Source: Paractinoplanes atraurantiacus (GTDB taxonomy: Bacteria; Actinomycetota; Actinomycetes; Mycobacteriales; Micromonosporaceae). From it: DNA of 35,489 nt. The stretch lies in assembly GCF_900215205.1 (NCBI RefSeq), contig NZ_OBDY01000032.1:15378-50866 (forward strand), in the 5' to 3' direction. Below the pieces are notes generated by a model that saw only the letters and a list, made by a program, of their open reading frames with translations, ran no database searches and was not told the DNA's origin. This document shows, in pieces, positions 21,688 to 29,998 of the stretch (the stretch's first letter is position 1; every line of letters starts with the position of its first letter). Position numbers and translations under genes: made by a program.

Positions 21688-24600
21688 TTAGTAGAGAGCC
21701 GCGTACTTCTGGTAGCCGGTCCCGACCAGCTGGAGGGGGCCGAAGCCGCCCTTGCCGTTGCCGAGTTTGCGCCAGAGCTGGCCGGCGCTGTTGCGCATGA
21801 GCAGGTCGTTCTTGCCGTCTTCGTTCAGGTCACCGGCCCCGATGATCGTGTTGAAGCCCAGGTAACCGCTGCCGATCAGATGCATGCCCGGGGTGAAGCC
21901 ACCCTTGCCGTCGCCGTACCAGGCGTACATCGTCGTGCCGTAGATCGCGATCAGATCGGCCTTGCCGTCACCGGTGATGTCGCCCGGACCGACAAAACGG
22001 GAGACGCCTTTGTACGTTCCCCCGTAAGCGGCCGAGGAGCTGAAGCTCCCCTTGCCGTTGCCGGTGATCCGGAACAGGCGCCCGGTCGAGGTCTCGCGGG
22101 CGACCAGGTCGGAGACGCCGTCCCCGGTGAGGTCGCCGGTGTGCACGATCTGGTCGAAGCGGTTCCAGTTGCCACCGACCGCCTGCGACGTCTTGACGGC
22201 GAAGGAGGACTGGCCGTAGCCGAGGTAGACCCGCATGGAACCGTTCTTGTAGCGAACGAGCAGGTCGTTCTTGAAGTCCCTGTTGATGTCGCCGTAGGGC
22301 ACGAGCGCGGTGATCTGCGAACGGTCCCACGTCTCGGTCCAGCCGTTGTCCCGCAGGGCGGCGGTGGACGGTGACGAGGCCAGCCAGTGCCCCTCGCCCG
22401 ACGGGCGGACCCCCAGCACCGACGGGAAGCCGTTGCAGTCGATCGCATGCAGGGTCGGCGCGCCGCAGAGGAGGTTGAACGACCCCGAGCCGAGCGTGGT
22501 GCTACCGGTGATCAGCTGCCAGCGGTAGGTGCCGCTGGTCGCGCGCTTGCCGGCCTGGAGACCGTCCCAGGCGACGCGGCGGGAGACGGGCAGGCGGCCG
22601 GTGGTGGAGTCGTAGACGACCTTGCCGGTCCGCACCTGGGTGATGATGATCCGCGACGCGGTCACGGGCTGCGTGAACCGGAAGGCGGCCGACCACACGC
22701 TGGGCGTCGAGGTGTTCGGCCAGGACACGCCGCTCTCCTCGACCCAGATCGCCGGGGCCGACGGCGTGACGCCGGGATTCACGATGTGCACGGCGGTGCC
22801 GCTGTCGACCCAGGCGACGTTGCCGCCGAACTTGTCGACCGCCCAGTTCACGTTGCGGTCGTCGGCCAGCGGGCCGCGGTCGAAGGTGGCCAGCGTGGCC
22901 GCCTCACCGAGCTTCCCGCCGGTGACCTCATAGCGGACGAGCGTGCCGTCGGCGTCGTGCCGCACGACGTAGTTGTCGCCGAGCAGGTATTGGCCGGCCG
23001 GCAGCGCGATGTTCGCCTTGCGGATCAGGTCGTAGACGCCGGCCGGGCCGGTGGCGCCGCAGGCCCAGTAGAGGTATTTCGCCGTGGCCTGGACCTCGGT
23101 CGCCGTGCAGGCCGAGCCGGTCGTGACCGTGGCGCCGGCTGTCGCCGTGTCGTTCCGGCCGGCGGGCAGGGTGAGAGCCTGGAGCGTTCCGGCCTTCGTG
23201 GCCCGCCAGAGGGTGCGGAACCACAGTGCGGCGCCGGTCACCGGTCCGGTGTAGACGATGCCGGAACTGTCCAGATCCACGTACTGCGTCTTCGGGGTTC
23301 CGCCGTTGATCAGCGTGTACCGGTAGGAGGCGTCGACGACGGCCCCTTCCGTCGAGGGCAGGGCGAAGACCGACCCGTGCTGCCCGGAATCCTGGAATTT
23401 GAGGGCGGTGCCCGTGATCCACGGCATGCCCTGGTCGTGGCCGCCGAACGTCCGCACACAGGCGGCGCCCGCCTCGCACGGCACCGGAGCACCGAGGAAC
23501 GCCGCGTCGTCCGTACGGCCGGGAACTCCGATCGTGTAGCTGTAGGGGTGGTAGTCGACGGCCGCCTCGCCGAGCGGCTGGGACGCCGTCACCTGGCGCA
23601 TGCGGCCCGACGAGAGCGAGACCCCGGCGTTCACCCGGGGCGCCGCGATCGAGGCGACGACCTCCTCGCCGTCGGCCGTGGCCTTGCGCACCGCCCAGTC
23701 CGAACCGTCGGACTGCTCGGTTCCGCCCGCGAAGAAGACACCGTCGGAGGCCTGGGCGAGGGTGGACACGCGGGCGTTCGCCACCGTCTTGGGCGTGGCG
23801 CCGTCCGGGGTCCGGCGCTCGACTTTCAGCCAGCCGTTTATCGCCCACGCCGAAACGGTGATCAGGTCGTCGCCGGCCAGGCCGAAACTGGACGTGGGCG
23901 CCGCGAAGACGGTGGCGGTGGCGTCGGTGCCGTCCGTGATGCCGGAGCGGGAGTAGGTGCGCACGGTCGAGGACGTGGAGGAGTACAGGCCGATGCGATC
24001 CGCGGACAGCACGAACTTGTCGACCACTGACGACCCGGGAATCGGTGCGACCCGGCCGGTGGCCACGTCCAGCAGGACGTACTGGAGCACGGTCCCGGTG
24101 TAGAACTTCAGCACGGCCGAACGGTCGTCGCCGGCCTGGATCGACAAGAGGGTGGCGCCGTCGGGGATGCCGGTGACCGGCGTCGTGGTGCTGGAGCCGT
24201 CCTCGGCTGTCCGCCGAAGCTCGGCGACCCGGTTACCCGGGCGGACCGCCAGCAGCGCGTCACCGATCAGGCGTTCGTTGGAATACGCCCAGGGGTACGG
24301 CAGGTCGATCCGATGCCAGGTCATGGTGCCGAGGTCGAGGGTCCAGCGCGTGGTCGACGAGACCGGATGACCGGTCGTCGGCGCCTGGACGTCGATGGTG
24401 TCGCCGAACAGGCCGACGGCGGAGCCGGTGGGAACCTGCGCCAGTTCGGGAACGGAGACCGTCTTGCGGTCGGAGTATCGGGTCCACAGCCAGGGCGAGG
24501 TGGCCGTGCGCCGGTGCAGGACGCCGGTCTTGCCGGCGAAGACGACGGAGTTGCTCAGGCTGGGCTGCGCGGGCGGCGTTTTCACGGCCGGCACCACGGC

Positions 24601-24714
24601 GACTTCATGAGGGGTGGTCGCGGCCATCGCAACGGCGGGAACCGAGATCCCCGCCGTCGTCGCGAGCGCGCCACCCACGATCGCCGCGAGGGTGCGGCGG
24701 TAGGCGTTCTTCAC
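21688..24714 (-). CDS. Secreted FG-GAP/VCBS beta-propeller protein, paralogue B
   Basis: This 1008-aa protein is closely similar to paralogue A along its whole length: signal peptide MKNAYRRTLAAIVGGALATTAG, the same blade order, an FlgD-like Ig segment and four FG-GAP calcium loops. Differences cluster in the N-terminal 400 residues and near the Ig domain (VSWPNTSTPSVWSAAFRF). A pair of Cys (LLCGAPTLHAIDCNG) replaces the FLLSFGTPTLHAIDRFG of A, a possible extra disulfide also found in paralogue C. The GTG start has CCAGGA eight bases upstream. It lies 14 bp from both neighbours, so one transcript is likely. Confidence 0.85.
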   Translation of the reverse strand: MKNAYRRTLAAIVGGALATTAGISVPAVAMAATTPHEVAVVPAVKTPPAQPSLSNSVVFAGKTGVLHRRTATSPWLWTRYSDRKTVSVPELAQVPTGSAVGLFGDTIDVQAPTTGHPVSSTTRWTLDLGTMTWHRIDLPYPWAYSNERLIGDALLAVRPGNRVAELRRTAEDGSSTTTPVTGIPDGATLLSIQAGDDRSAVLKFYTGTVLQYVLLDVATGRVAPIPGSSVVDKFVLSADRIGLYSSTSSTVRTYSRSGITDGTDATATVFAAPTSSFGLAGDDLITVSAWAINGWLKVERRTPDGATPKTVANARVSTLAQASDGVFFAGGTEQSDGSDWAVRKATADGEEVVASIAAPRVNAGVSLSSGRMRQVTASQPLGEAAVDYHPYSYTIGVPGRTDDAAFLGAPVPCEAGAACVRTFGGHDQGMPWITGTALKFQDSGQHGSVFALPSTEGAVVDASYRYTLINGGTPKTQYVDLDSSGIVYTGPVTGAALWFRTLWRATKAGTLQALTLPAGRNDTATAGATVTTGSACTATEVQATAKYLYWACGATGPAGVYDLIRKANIALPAGQYLLGDNYVVRHDADGTLVRYEVTGGKLGEAATLATFDRGPLADDRNVNWAVDKFGGNVAWVDSGTAVHIVNPGVTPSAPAIWVEESGVSWPNTSTPSVWSAAFRFTQPVTASRIIITQVRTGKVVYDSTTGRLPVSRRVAWDGLQAGKRATSGTYRWQLITGSTTLGSGSFNLLCGAPTLHAIDCNGFPSVLGVRPSGEGHWLASSPSTAALRDNGWTETWDRSQITALVPYGDINRDFKNDLLVRYKNGSMRVYLGYGQSSFAVKTSQAVGGNWNRFDQIVHTGDLTGDGVSDLVARETSTGRLFRITGNGKGSFSSSAAYGGTYKGVSRFVGPGDITGDGKADLIAIYGTTMYAWYGDGKGGFTPGMHLIGSGYLGFNTIIGAGDLNEDGKNDLLMRNSAGQLWRKLGNGKGGFGPLQLVGTGYQKYAALY

Positions 24715-24728
24715 TCTTATGTCCTGGG

Positions 24729-27710
24729 TTAGTAGAGAGCCGCGTACTTCTGGTAGCCGGTCCCGACGAGTTGGAGCGGGCCGAAGCCGCCCTTGCCGTT
24801 GCCGAGCTTGCGCCAGAGGACGCCCGCGCTGTTGCGCATGAGCAGGTCGTTCTTGCCGTCTTCGTTGAGGTCGCCGGCCCCGATGATCGTGTTGAAGCCG
24901 AGGTAGCCGCTGCCGATCAGATGCAGGCCGGGGGTGAAGCCGCCTTTACCGTTGCCGTACCAGGCGTACATCGTGGTGCCGTAGAGCAGGATCAGGTCGG
25001 CCTTGCCGTCGCCGGTGATGTCGCCGGGGCCGACGAAGCGGGAGACACCCTTGTAGGCGCCGCCGTAGGCCGCGGACGAGCTGAAGCCGCCCTTGCCGTT
25101 GCCGGTGAAGCGGAACAGGCGGCCGGTGGAGGTCTCGCGGGCGAGCAGATCGGAGACCCCGTCGCCGGTCAGGTCGCCGGTGTGGACCAGGGCGTTGAAC
25201 CTGTTCCAGTTGCCGGCAATCAGGACCGTCCGGTTGCCGTAGAAGTTCGGCGTCGGATCGGAGAGGTACGCGCGCAGGGTGCCGTCGGCCCGGCGTACGA
25301 GCAAATCGTTCTTGAGATCCTTGGCGATGTCGCCGTAGGGCACAACGGCGGTGAGTGCGCCGAGAGCCTCGGGACCGGACACGGCGAGCGCGGCGGTGCC
25401 GGGCTGAGCGGTCAGCCACGCGGCGGATCCGGTGGTGGTTTTGCCGACGCCGAGGAGAGTCGGCAGGCCGTCGCAGGTGTAGCCATGCAGGGGCGGGGTG
25501 CCGCCGCAGTGCACGGTCACCGAGCCCGAGGCGACGGCGGTGGCGATACCGCCCGTGACGGCCGACAGTGTCCATCGGTAGAGCCCGTTGGCCGGCCGCT
25601 TGCCGGCGAACGTGCCGTTCCACGCGACGGAGACCGCGTCGCGTGCGGCCGGACCGGTCAGGCGGATGACCTGGCCGGTGCGGGCCTGAGTGATGGCCAG
25701 GGTGGCGCCGCTGACCGGGCGGGTCAGCGTCGCGTATACCGAGAAGCTTCCGGGATACGACATGGACAAGTCGCTCGGGCTGACGGAGGCGGCGGCCGGC
25801 GCCGACCGGGTGACGCCGGGGTCGACGATGTGAGCCGCGTCGTCGCCGTCCACCCAGGCGATGTTTCCGCTGTATTTGTCGACGGCCCAGGTGATGTTGC
25901 GGTCGTCGGCCAGGTCGCCGCGCGGGAAGGTGGCGAGGGTGGCCGTGGCGCCGTCGGTGAGGTCGTAGCGGATCAGCGTGCCGTCGGCGTCGTGCCGGAC
26001 CGCGTAGTTGTCGCCGAGCAGATACTGCCCGGCCGGCAGGGCCCGGGTGGTCTTGCGAGCCAGGTCGTAGACGCCCGTCGCGCCGGCCGGGCCACACGAC
26101 CAGAGTACGTGCTTCCCGGTCGCCTGGACGTCGGTGGCGGTGCACGGCGATCCGGTGGTGACGGCCGCGCCGAGCGCTCCGCTCTTCAGGTTCTTGGGCT
26201 GGAGCCGGCCGGCGCTCGCCGTCCACAGGGTGTCGAACCACAGGCCCGCGCCGGTCACCGGCCCGGTCGAGGCGATCTTGTCGTCGGGCCCGACGATGTA
26301 CTGGCGGGCCGGGCCGGTGCCGTTGACGATCCGGTAGTTGCGGGAGGCGTCGACCACTGTGCCACCGGTCGAGGGCAGAGGAATGGCGGCGCCGCTGAGC
26401 CCGGTCGTTCCGGTTCGCAACGACACGGCGCCGGTCAGGTATGAGATGCCGCCCAGAGCGCCGTCGACCGCGTGGACGCAGGTCGCGCCGGCCTCGCAGG
26501 GGACCACGTCGGACAGCTTCCCGCCGAGAAGTCCGCCGGTGCCGGTGCCGGGCGTCAACTGGTGGCCGTTGAGGTAGTACTCGGGCGCCTCGCCGGTGTG
26601 CTCCAGCGCCGAGACGCGCCGCAGCCAGCCTCGGGCGAAGGTGATGCCGGCACTGACCATCTCCGTCAGCGGCAGGACGACCGACTGCCCGGTGGCGGTG
26701 GCTTTGCGCACCGCCGAGTTCGTGCCGTCGGTGCCGCCGACGAAGAACACGCCGTCGGGCGCCTGGACCAGGACGGTCGAGCGGGCCGTCGAGACCTTCT
26801 CCGGCGCCGCCCCGTCGGGGGTGTAACGCTGGAGGTTCCACGGGACGACGTTGGTGGGCGGCGCGACGATGAGGTCGTTGCCGGCGAGGCCGAAATTCGA
26901 TCCCGGCACCGTGAACGTGAGGGCGGAGGTGTCGCTGCCGTCCCCGATGCCCGCCCGTGAGTAGGTGCGGACGGCCGGCTGGAGGTAGAAGCCGACGCGG
27001 TCCTCGCTGAGCACGACCTTGGTGGCCACGCCGAAGCCGGGTATCAGCGCGACCCGACCGGTCGCGGCGTCCAGAAGGCCGTACTGATATCCCGTGGGGG
27101 AGTGCAGCATGAGCACGGCCGTCTCGTCGTCGCCCGCGACGATCCGGATGAGGTCGGCGCCGGCGGGGATCCCGGTCACGGGCGTGGTCGTGTACGAGCC
27201 GTCCGCCTCCGACCGCCGCAGCTCCGGCTGATAGGTGGAGCTGATCAGGAGCAGCGAGTCGCCGATCTGGCGCATGTTGGCCGCCCAGTTGAACGGCATG
27301 TCGATCTCGTGCCAGGTCATGGACGCGAGATCCAGCGTCCAGCGCGTGGTCGCTGAGAGCGGGTGTCCGGCGGTCGACACGCGAAGCTCGACCGTGTCGC
27401 CGAAGACGCCGAGGGCGCCCCCGTAAGGAACACCGTTCAGCGCGTCGACCACGACCGATCTCCGGTCGGCGTACGTGGTCCACAGCCACGGTGACGTGCT
27501 CGTGCGCCGATGCAGGAAGCCGGTCTCGCCGGCGAAGACCGGCGTGTCCGTTCGAGAGGTGTCGTAGTAGGGGTATTCCTCGGCCGGAATCACCGTTACT
27601 TCGGAGGGAGCGGCCGCAGCTATCGCGGGGGCGGGGACCGCAGTCCCCGCCGTCGCCGCGAGTGCGCCGCCCACCATCGTCGCCAGGAGGCGACGGTAGA
27701 CGTTCTTCAC
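24729..27710 (-). CDS. Secreted FG-GAP/VCBS beta-propeller protein, paralogue C
   Basis: This 993-aa protein is the first gene of the tandem family and the most diverged. It has a signal peptide MKNVYRRLLATMVGGALAATAG with cleavage after AIA. The blade region follows, with LRTGTTGLSGAAIPLPSTGG in place of the corresponding stretch in A and B. A modified Ig segment (TLAITQARTGQVIRLTGPAARDAVSVAWNG) has the Cys pair VHCGGTPPLHGYTCDG. The four C-terminal FG-GAP loops are nearly identical in protein to A and B but differ at many silent sites. The GTG start lies about 30 nt downstream of the predicted transcription start. Confidence 0.85.
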   Translation of the reverse strand: MKNVYRRLLATMVGGALAATAGTAVPAPAIAAAAPSEVTVIPAEEYPYYDTSRTDTPVFAGETGFLHRRTSTSPWLWTTYADRRSVVVDALNGVPYGGALGVFGDTVELRVSTAGHPLSATTRWTLDLASMTWHEIDMPFNWAANMRQIGDSLLLISSTYQPELRRSEADGSYTTTPVTGIPAGADLIRIVAGDDETAVLMLHSPTGYQYGLLDAATGRVALIPGFGVATKVVLSEDRVGFYLQPAVRTYSRAGIGDGSDTSALTFTVPGSNFGLAGNDLIVAPPTNVVPWNLQRYTPDGAAPEKVSTARSTVLVQAPDGVFFVGGTDGTNSAVRKATATGQSVVLPLTEMVSAGITFARGWLRRVSALEHTGEAPEYYLNGHQLTPGTGTGGLLGGKLSDVVPCEAGATCVHAVDGALGGISYLTGAVSLRTGTTGLSGAAIPLPSTGGTVVDASRNYRIVNGTGPARQYIVGPDDKIASTGPVTGAGLWFDTLWTASAGRLQPKNLKSGALGAAVTTGSPCTATDVQATGKHVLWSCGPAGATGVYDLARKTTRALPAGQYLLGDNYAVRHDADGTLIRYDLTDGATATLATFPRGDLADDRNITWAVDKYSGNIAWVDGDDAAHIVDPGVTRSAPAAASVSPSDLSMSYPGSFSVYATLTRPVSGATLAITQARTGQVIRLTGPAARDAVSVAWNGTFAGKRPANGLYRWTLSAVTGGIATAVASGSVTVHCGGTPPLHGYTCDGLPTLLGVGKTTTGSAAWLTAQPGTAALAVSGPEALGALTAVVPYGDIAKDLKNDLLVRRADGTLRAYLSDPTPNFYGNRTVLIAGNWNRFNALVHTGDLTGDGVSDLLARETSTGRLFRFTGNGKGGFSSSAAYGGAYKGVSRFVGPGDITGDGKADLILLYGTTMYAWYGNGKGGFTPGLHLIGSGYLGFNTIIGAGDLNEDGKNDLLMRNSAGVLWRKLGNGKGGFGPLQLVGTGYQKYAALY

Positions 27711-27724
27711 TTGTGCCCCGATTT

Positions 27725-27776
27725 TGAGAAAACTCTCAGCAGCGAGACCTTAGGCGTGAAGATTCCCTATGCGCAA
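27725..27776 (-). promoter_or_regulatory. Promoter and 5'-end hairpin of the FG-GAP operon
   Basis: On the minus strand, TTGCGC (27776-27771) and TAAGGT (27752-27747) form -35 and -10 elements with an 18-bp spacer. The start would be near 27740. Immediately downstream an inverted repeat TGAGA-GTTT-TCTCA (27738-27725) would form a hairpin at the very 5' end of the mRNA, a feature known to stabilise some transcripts. The promoter lies right after the oligopeptidase B stop. Confidence 0.55.
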
Positions 27777-27784
27777 GATCCTAT

Positions 27785-29866
27785 TTAGGGAGTGGTGACG
27801 CCCAGCACGTCGAGGGTCCAGGCGTTGACGAACGCCTCTTCCTTCCACGCGTCGTACCGGCCGCTCGGGCCGCCGTGGCCGGCGCCCATCTCGGTCTTGA
27901 GCAGGTAGTCGCCGTCGGGGGCGGTGGCGCGCAGGCGGGCGATCCACTTGGCCGGCTCGTGATAGAGCACGCGGGTGTCGTTCAGGCTGGTCATCGCCAG
28001 GATCTTGGGATAGGCCAGCTTCGCGACGTTTTCGTACGGGCTGTAGGACTTCATGTACGAATACACATCGGCCGACTCGATCGGGTTGCCCCACTCCTCC
28101 CACTCGGTGACCGTCAGCGGCAGCGACGGGTCGAGGATGCTGGTGAGCGGGTCGACGAACGGCACCTGGGCCACGATGCCGGCGAAGTCGTCCGGAGCCA
28201 GGTTGGCCACCGCGCCGACGAGCAGGCCGCCGGCCGAGCCGCCGCGGGCCACCAGCCGGTCGGCCGAGGTCCAGCGGCCGCGGACCAGCTGGCGGGCGCA
28301 GGCGATGAAGTCGGTGAACGTGTTCTTCTTGGCCAGCAGCTTGCCCTCCTCGTACCACCGCCGGCCCATCTCGCCGCCGCCGCGGATGTGCGCGATGGCG
28401 AAGACGACGCCGCGGTCGAGCAGCGACAGGCGGGCGATCGAGAAGTACGGGTCGATGCTCGTCTCGTACGAGCCGTAGCCGTAGAGAACGGCCGCGCCGT
28501 CGCGCTTCACACCCTTGCGGGCCACGATCGAGATCGGCACCCGGGTGCCGTCGTCGGCGATCGCCCACTCGCGGAACTGCTCGTAGTCGCCGGGGTTGTA
28601 GCCGCCCAGCACCGGCCGCTGCTTGCGGAGCGTCATCGTGCGGGTGATCAGGTCGACGTCATACACCGCGTCGGGGGTGACCATCGAGGTGTAGCTGATC
28701 CGGACCGAGGACGTGTCGTACTCCGGGTTGCCGGCCAGGCCCACGCTGTAGAGCGGCTCGGGGAACTCCATCTCGTACGAGTCGGTGCTGCCGTCGACCA
28801 TCACGCGCAGCCCGGTCAGGCCGTCGCGGCGCTGCGAGACGACGATGTGCCGCGTGAACGCGTCGACCGACTCGAGGCGCGTGCCCGGCTCGTGCGGGAT
28901 GAGCTCGACCCAGTCGCCCGGCGCGTCGGCCGACGTGTACGACAGGGCGAAGTCCTCGGCGTCCTTGTTGTGCAGGATCAGCAGGCGGTGGCCGTGGTGC
29001 TCGATCGAGTACTCGACGCCCTGCTCGCGCGGGGCGACCAGGATCGGATCGGCCGTGGGGGTCTCGGCCGGGATGATCCGCACCTCGGACGTGATCTTGC
29101 TGCCGGCCTCGACGATGATGAACTTCTCGCTGCGGGTGAGGTCGACGCCGACCCAGAACCGCTCGTCGGGCTCCTCGAAGATGACCACGTCGTCGGCCGC
29201 GGCCCGGCCGACCGTGTGGCGCCAGACGCGGTACGGGCGCCAGGCCTCGTCGACCGTGATGTAGAACAGCACGCTGCCGTCGGCCGACCACGCCGTGCCG
29301 TACGACGTGTCGGGCACCTCGTCCGGGAAGACCTCGCCCGTACGCAAATCCTTGATCTTGAGGGTGAAGCGCTCGTCGCCCTCGAAGTCGGTCGAATAGG
29401 CCAGGCGGGTGCCGTCCGGGCTGACGTCGAACGTGCCGAGCGCGAAGAAGTCCTTGCCCTCGGCCAGCGCGTTGCCGTCGAGCAGCACCTCCTCGCCGGG
29501 CACCGGGCCCTCGGCGGACGGCGGGTCGGTCTCGCCGGGACGCACGGCCACGCGGCAGTGGATGCCGTACTGCTGGCCCTCGACGGTGCGCGTGTAGTAC
29601 CAGAAACCGCCCTTGCGGCTCGGCACCGTCAGGTCGGTCTCCTTGGTCCGCGACTTGATCTCGGAGAAGAGGGTGTCGCGCAGGCCGGCCAGATGCGCGG
29701 TCGCGCCGTCGGTCCACGCGTTCTCGGCCTCGAGATAGGCGACCGTCTCCGGGTTTTCCTTGTCGGCGAGCCACGCGTACTCGTCGGTGACGGTGTCGCC
29801 GTGGAAGGTGCGCTCGTGCGCCACCTGGCGTACCGAGGGTGGGCTGTCCGGAGTCTGCGTAGTCAC
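27785..29866 (-). CDS. ptrB: Oligopeptidase B (S9A prolyl-oligopeptidase family)
   Basis: The 693-aa cytosolic serine peptidase has an N-terminal beta-propeller (about 60-400) that gates the active site and a C-terminal alpha/beta-hydrolase domain. The triad is Ser544 in GGSAGG, Asp630 in SLNDTRV and His664 in GAGHGG. The AHIRGGGEMGRRWYEEGK segment and the preceding YGYGSYE are family marks, and length matches oligopeptidase B (about 690 aa). It cleaves peptides, in known members after Arg or Lys. GTG 29866 is preferred because a -10 TAACGT (29879-29874, minus) lies 7 nt upstream, implying a leaderless mRNA; GTG 29872 is an alternative. Its stop is followed directly by the FG-GAP operon promoter. 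Confidence 0.9.
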   Translation of the reverse strand: MTTQTPDSPPSVRQVAHERTFHGDTVTDEYAWLADKENPETVAYLEAENAWTDGATAHLAGLRDTLFSEIKSRTKETDLTVPSRKGGFWYYTRTVEGQQYGIHCRVAVRPGETDPPSAEGPVPGEEVLLDGNALAEGKDFFALGTFDVSPDGTRLAYSTDFEGDERFTLKIKDLRTGEVFPDEVPDTSYGTAWSADGSVLFYITVDEAWRPYRVWRHTVGRAAADDVVIFEEPDERFWVGVDLTRSEKFIIVEAGSKITSEVRIIPAETPTADPILVAPREQGVEYSIEHHGHRLLILHNKDAEDFALSYTSADAPGDWVELIPHEPGTRLESVDAFTRHIVVSQRRDGLTGLRVMVDGSTDSYEMEFPEPLYSVGLAGNPEYDTSSVRISYTSMVTPDAVYDVDLITRTMTLRKQRPVLGGYNPGDYEQFREWAIADDGTRVPISIVARKGVKRDGAAVLYGYGSYETSIDPYFSIARLSLLDRGVVFAIAHIRGGGEMGRRWYEEGKLLAKKNTFTDFIACARQLVRGRWTSADRLVARGGSAGGLLVGAVANLAPDDFAGIVAQVPFVDPLTSILDPSLPLTVTEWEEWGNPIESADVYSYMKSYSPYENVAKLAYPKILAMTSLNDTRVLYHEPAKWIARLRATAPDGDYLLKTEMGAGHGGPSGRYDAWKEEAFVNAWTLDVLGVTTP

Positions 29867-29934
29867 GCGCACAACGTTACCGGGCGGTCCGATTTCCTAG
29901 CCTTCTTTACTTCTTGCATCCGGACGGCGGCCGT

Positions 29935-29951
29935 TCGAACACGTGTACGAT
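29935..29951 (+). promoter_or_regulatory. LexA-like box overlapping a -10 element
   Basis: TCGAACACGTGTACGA (29935-29950) matches the actinobacterial SOS consensus TCGAAC-N4-GTTCGA at all but one arm position. TACGAT (29946-29951), a TAnnnT -10, overlaps its right arm. The downstream start fits the GTG at 29960. Binding at this place would block the promoter of the FAD oxidoreductase unit. The core ACACGTGT is itself palindromic, so another regulator is possible. Confidence 0.55.
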
Positions 29952-29959
29952 ATGCCAGA

Positions 29960-29998
29960 GTGGACGATCTTAAGGTGTTGGGGGACTGGCGGAAATGA
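29960..29998 (+). CDS. Possible 12-codon leaderless leader peptide
   Basis: From GTG 29960 the frame reads VDDLKVLGDWRK and then stop. The TGA overlaps the ATG of the next gene as ATGA (29995-29998). The GTG lies 8 nt after the -10 TACGAT, where transcription should begin, so it could be translated as a leaderless mRNA and pass ribosomes on to the FAD gene. No amino-acid run typical of attenuators is seen. It may be chance, but the geometry at both ends is good. Confidence 0.4.
   Translation: MDDLKVLGDWRK

Noticed and set aside
18644..27710. Tandem repeats as a CRISPR-like or mobile array
   Set aside because: The repeated blocks are about 3 kb paralogous genes with coding conservation. There are no spacers, terminal inverted repeats or transposase.
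27875..29998. 707-codon plus-strand frame opposite oligopeptidase B
   Set aside because: It is an antisense shadow with no domain. Only its last 12 codons (from GTG 29960) are kept as a possible leader, because of promoter and overlap geometry.
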